Below, piece after piece: positions 61,008 to 64,000 of a stretch of 64,000 nucleotides of DNA. The notes beneath the pieces are model-generated. The model was not told the DNA's origin and did no database searches. It saw only the letters and a list, made by a program, of their open reading frames with translations. The position numbers and the translations under genes are program-made. The stretch's first letter is position 1. Each line of letters opens with the position of its first letter. Source of the DNA: SMYC01 sp965197495 (GTDB lineage: Bacteria > Acidobacteriota > Vicinamibacteria > Marinacidobacterales > SMYC01); contig OZ240210.1 of NCBI GenBank assembly GCA_965197495.1, positions 6,200,001 through 6,264,000 on the forward strand, in the 5' to 3' direction.

Positions 61008-61112
61008 CGGTCCTTCATCATATGCTCTGAGCGATCGTGCTCCAATGCGTCAGAATAGACGAGCCGGCGCCCGGTCGCAACGTCCGATGTCGAACACCAC
61101 TCGCCGAGCACT

Positions 61113-62051
61113 CTACAAGCTTCGAATCCACTCCCACTCCTGATCCAAACCCTGGCGCAGATCGGTTGACGGCGCGTAGCCGAGATCCTTTCGCGCCGCC
61201 GACGTGTCCGCGCAAGTGTCGCGCATGTCGCCTTTTTGCTTGGGGTTGAAATCGATCTTTAGTTCGCTATCGGTCACGTCTTGGATGGTTTCGATGACTT
61301 CGAGCATCGAGACCCGCGAGCCGCCGCCGATGTTGTAGACCGCTCCGGCGCGGCCGCGTTCCGATGCCGCGATCGTCGCGGCCACCGCGTCGGTCACGAA
61401 GGTGAAATCGCGCGTCTGACGACCATCCCCGAAAAGCGAAAAAGTGTCGCCCGTCTTTGCGCATTTCAGGAGCCGGTGAAACGCCATGTCGGGGCGCTGG
61501 CGAGGTCCGTAGACGGTGAAGTAGCGCAACGACGTGGTGTTCAAGCCATCGTTGATGTGATAGAGCTCGACGAGTTTTTCGGCGGCGAGCTTGCTGACGC
61601 CGTAAGGCGAGACCGGATGAAGCGGCACATCCTCGACCATGGGAAGTGCCGCACTATCCCCGTAAACCGACGACGAAGAGGCGAAGACGAAGGACGAAAG
61701 ACCCGAACTGATGGCGGCTTCGAGAAGCTTTTGAGTGGCGAGGATGTTGTTGGTCGTATAGATCGAGAACTCGCCGCCCCAGCTGGCGCGCACGCCGGCC
61801 TGCGCCGCGAGATGAAAAAGGCGGTCGCATCGTCTCAAGAGCGCTGGCAGATCTTGATCTTGGATGGAGCCTTCGATGAGCTCGAACTGGTCGCTCTCGC
61901 GAAGCTTTTCGAGATTCTTCTCCTTCAGGCTCCGATCGTAATAGTCGAGGAACGAGTCGATACCGACGACCGTGCCTCCGCTCGCGACGAGGGTCTCGGC
62001 GAGCGTGGAGCCGATGAATCCGGCTGCGCCGGTTACGAGAGATGTTGTCAT
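61113..62051 (-). CDS. NAD-dependent nucleotide-sugar epimerase/dehydratase
   Basis: Extended short-chain dehydrogenase of 312 residues. Rossmann motif GAAGFIGS, DSFLDYYDRSLKEKNL, SSSSVYGDS and the YGVSKLAAE catalytic Tyr and Lys are present, as in UDP-glucuronate 4-epimerases and UDP-glucose 4-epimerases. The YYDRSLKEKNL segment favours the UDP-glucuronate epimerase group. ATG 62051 overlaps the stop of ybgC by four bases. Confidence 0.9.
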   Translation of the reverse strand: MTTSLVTGAAGFIGSTLAETLVASGGTVVGIDSFLDYYDRSLKEKNLEKLRESDQFELIEGSIQDQDLPALLRRCDRLFHLAAQAGVRASWGGEFSIYTTNNILATQKLLEAAISSGLSSFVFASSSSVYGDSAALPMVEDVPLHPVSPYGVSKLAAEKLVELYHINDGLNTTSLRYFTVYGPRQRPDMAFHRLLKCAKTGDTFSLFGDGRQTRDFTFVTDAVAATIAASERGRAGAVYNIGGGSRVSMLEVIETIQDVTDSELKIDFNPKQKGDMRDTCADTSAARKDLGYAPSTDLRQGLDQEWEWIRSL

Positions 62052-62458
62052 GCGAACAACGCCGTGAGTCTTTCTGGAAGCTTGCAAAGTTTGCCGTCCC
62101 TAGTGGTGGCGACGTGGAGGGTTGAGCCGGTCGCGACCACCGTTTGGTCGTCGAGGCGCGCGAGCTCGTAATCGAATCGAATGCGGACCCGCGATGGCCG
62201 ACTCACCGTCGTTCGAATTTCGATAACGTCGTCGTAGTGCGCGGGGCTTTTGTAGCAGCAATGTGCTTCGACGACGGGAAGGTAGATCTGGTCCTCGTGC
62301 TCGATATCCCGATAGCTCGAGCCTAGCTGCCGGAGCAAGTCACAACGTCCTACCTCGAACCACGCCAAATAGTTGGCGTAGTAAACGACGCCCATTGCGT
62401 CGGTTTCCGCGTAGCGGACACGTACCTGACAGCTGATCTCGCGCAAGGTGGGGTTCAA
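62048..62458 (-). CDS. ybgC: Acyl-CoA thioesterase, YbgC/4HBT family
   Basis: Hot-dog-fold thioesterase of about 136 residues. RYAETDAMGVVYYANYLAWFEVGR contains the catalytic Asp of the 4HBT group (Tol-Pal-associated YbgC type). The start is TTG 62458, overlapping the rpe stop (TTGA), or TTG 62446; neither has a good ribosome site, so translation is probably coupled to rpe. It overlaps the epimerase by ATGA. Confidence 0.88.
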   Translation of the reverse strand: MNPTLREISCQVRVRYAETDAMGVVYYANYLAWFEVGRCDLLRQLGSSYRDIEHEDQIYLPVVEAHCCYKSPAHYDDVIEIRTTVSRPSRVRIRFDYELARLDDQTVVATGSTLHVATTRDGKLCKLPERLTALFA

Positions 62459-63111
62459 GCTTCGGTGGCTGCGAGCAGCATGTCGCGCAGGACCGAGGCG
62501 GGGTCCTCGGCTTTGAAGACTGCGGAGCCGGCGATCACCACATCGACGCCCGCCTCGGCAGCCATGGGTATCCTCTCGGCGTTCATCCCTCCATCGATCT
62601 CGATGGATAGCTCGGTGCCGGCGGCATCGGCGACACGACAGAGCTCGCGCACTCTCTCGAAGCTGCCCTCGATGAATTTCTGTCCACCCCATCCCGGGTT
62701 TACAGACATGATGATGGCATAGTCTGCGAGAGGGAGGAGAGCCTCAATCGTCGAGAGGGAAAAGCCGGGGTTCAGCGCCAAACCGGCTTTTTTCCCGCGC
62801 CTTCTGATCGAGCTCAACACAAGATGCGGATGGTAGAGAGTCTCCGGATGCACCGCGATCATGTCCGCCCCCGCATCGATGAAACTTTCCACCCAACGAT
62901 CCGCATGCTCGATCATCAGATGCACGTCGAGCGGTAACGACGTGCATTCGCGAACGGCCGAGACGATCATCGGACCGAAAGTCAGGTTCGGGACGTAGTG
63001 CCCGTCCATGACATCGAGGTGGAGCTGGCCGGCTCCGGCCTTGTCCACGCGCTCGATCTCGGAAGCGAGCTTCGTGAAATCGGCGGAGAGAATCGATGGA
63101 GCGATGCGCAT
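62455..63111 (-). CDS. rpe: Ribulose-phosphate 3-epimerase
   Basis: Pentose-phosphate pathway enzyme, 218 residues, TIM barrel. Metal ligands and active site are visible in APSILSADF, HLDVMDGHYVPNLTFGP, VHLMIEHADRW, MSVNPGWGGQKF and EIDGGMN. The gene starts three bases after the PASTA gene stop, and the PASTA-rpe-ybgC-epimerase set forms one overlapping operon. Confidence 0.97.
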   Translation of the reverse strand: MRIAPSILSADFTKLASEIERVDKAGAGQLHLDVMDGHYVPNLTFGPMIVSAVRECTSLPLDVHLMIEHADRWVESFIDAGADMIAVHPETLYHPHLVLSSIRRRGKKAGLALNPGFSLSTIEALLPLADYAIIMSVNPGWGGQKFIEGSFERVRELCRVADAAGTELSIEIDGGMNAERIPMAAEAGVDVVIAGSAVFKAEDPASVLRDMLLAATEA

Positions 63112-63114
63112 GGC

Positions 63115-63957
63115 TTACGGACCTTTACTCAAATAAAGAATGATACGGTCGCGCCTGAACACTTTCGTACCCGATGATGGGGACTGGCGCACGACCACGT
63201 TCTTCGGAACGCCTGGATAATCGACGAGCCTGACTTGAGAGACTCTGAGCGAGCTCCGGCTCAGCCTGTCGAGGAGCTCGACATAGTCCCGGCCGATGAA
63301 GTCGGGCATCACGAAGCCTTTCTCCAGGTAACCACGAGAAAGTAGCACCGAAACGACGGTTTCGTCGGCGATCTCGTCATAAGCTTGCGGTGACTGTGCG
63401 ACGACCGTATCGGGCGCGTAGATGTCGCTGTGGATCTCGACGACGCGGCCGAGGCTGAAGCCCGACTGCTCGAGGATGAGCTGCGCCGATTGCAGTGTCT
63501 CTCCCTCGATCCGCGGCACCGTGCGTCGCTCGGGACCTAGGCTGGCCCAGACCCGTATCGGGCGGCCTTTCCGAAGCGTCGTCCCGGCGGCCGGTGTCTG
63601 GAGCGCGACGAAATTCGGCGGGACCGAGTCGTGAAAGCGGTTTCCCTGAAGCACGAGCGTGAGCTCGGCCGCGGCGAGCATTTCACGCGCGCCATCGAGG
63701 CTCGCACCTGACAGGTCAGGGACGATGACGTCGTTGCTTCGGACTGCGAGGCTGAAGGACACGGCGGCTGCAATCACGGCCGTTGCGAGCAGGGCCCCGG
63801 CGATGGCGAGCGTTCCTACGACCCGCACGAAGACGGTGCGAACTTTCTTGCGTTTCGATGTGGTTTTCGTAGCGAAGCGGCCACACCCGTGCTTCGACGA
63901 CGGCGCGGGCGTATCTTTGTCCAGGACGCGCTCGCCCGCGCGGTGCTCGCTGCTCAC
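63115..63957 (-). CDS. Membrane-anchored protein with three PASTA domains
   Basis: Bitopic protein of 280 residues. A basic cytoplasmic part (1-43) is followed by one membrane helix (VVGTLAIAGALLATAVIAAAV) and three PASTA domains: VPDLSGASLDGAREML, VPRIEGETLQSAQLIL and MPDFIGRDYVELLDRL. PASTA domains bind muropeptides; they are often part of PknB kinases, but no kinase domain is here. In several phyla such a stand-alone PASTA gene precedes rpe, as here. Its promoter region is at the window edge. Confidence 0.92.
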   Translation of the reverse strand: MSSEHRAGERVLDKDTPAPSSKHGCGRFATKTTSKRKKVRTVFVRVVGTLAIAGALLATAVIAAAVSFSLAVRSNDVIVPDLSGASLDGAREMLAAAELTLVLQGNRFHDSVPPNFVALQTPAAGTTLRKGRPIRVWASLGPERRTVPRIEGETLQSAQLILEQSGFSLGRVVEIHSDIYAPDTVVAQSPQAYDEIADETVVSVLLSRGYLEKGFVMPDFIGRDYVELLDRLSRSSLRVSQVRLVDYPGVPKNVVVRQSPSSGTKVFRRDRIILYLSKGP

Positions 63958-64000
63958 ACCCCTATTCTATCTCGCCTCAAGATCAGTAGCCATGCGAGCC

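Overview
The window comes from a GC-rich diderm (Gram-negative) bacterium. BamD, a GspC-like secretion protein, PilT, a bactofilin, a family-4 uracil-DNA glycosylase, two HU/IHF proteins, an S9 peptidase and a fragment of a MacB/ADOP-type ABC permease together fit Acidobacteriota best, with Myxococcota or other former Deltaproteobacteria as the alternative. This placement is inference from gene content; there is no rRNA in the window.

Layout. 1-7.3 kb is an intact housekeeping block (uracil-DNA glycosylase end, priA, M50 protease, HU, der, IHF-like gene, merR, tRNA-Pro, surE). 7.4-20.5 kb is an insertion-sequence archipelago (IS1634, IS6, an IS3-like orfA/orfB pair, another integrase-core transposase, a truncated orfA, and an ISL3 copy carrying a nested IS200) with remnants of a TPR gene and an ABC permease; its main apparently intact cargo gene is an exported DPP4-like peptidase. 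20.5-26.8 kb holds an FHA protein, rnc, a frameshifted HAMP/SpoIIE-type phosphatase, a GspC-like protein, a TPR protein and a BrkB protein whose tail has been replaced. 26.7-33.2 kb is a partial copy of a two-gene repeat module split by an IS21 element, then ftsB, cutA and a second, intact ISL3 copy. 33.2-44 kb contains a beheaded ECF sigma factor with its anti-sigma factor, a symporter fragment, mobA, a V4R protein, an exported HELRH protein, alaS-recX-pilT and a soluble Ser/Thr kinase. 44-46.6 kb is the full copy of the two-gene module bounded by inverted repeats. 46.6-54.9 kb is an hrcA-grpE-dnaK-dnaJ-rsmE heat-shock cluster with broken hrcA and dnaK, followed by ald, a bactofilin and tRNA-Gly. 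55-64 kb carries envelope and lipid genes (sugar nucleotidyltransferase, pgsA, a LysM protein split by IS256, bamD, an epimerase, ybgC, rpe, a PASTA protein).

At least nine insertion sequences, several with exact target-site duplications, lie beside many broken genes. This looks like IS proliferation with early pseudogenisation, as in recently host-restricted or small-population lineages. Several single-base frameshifts fall at or near short C runs, so sequencing error must be excluded first. The most unusual structure is the 2.6 kb module at 44007-46588: a four-helix-bundle (S23/IVS) gene divergent from a long gene of an uncharacterised family, enclosed by 90-bp hairpin-forming inverted repeats that recur elsewhere in the window.
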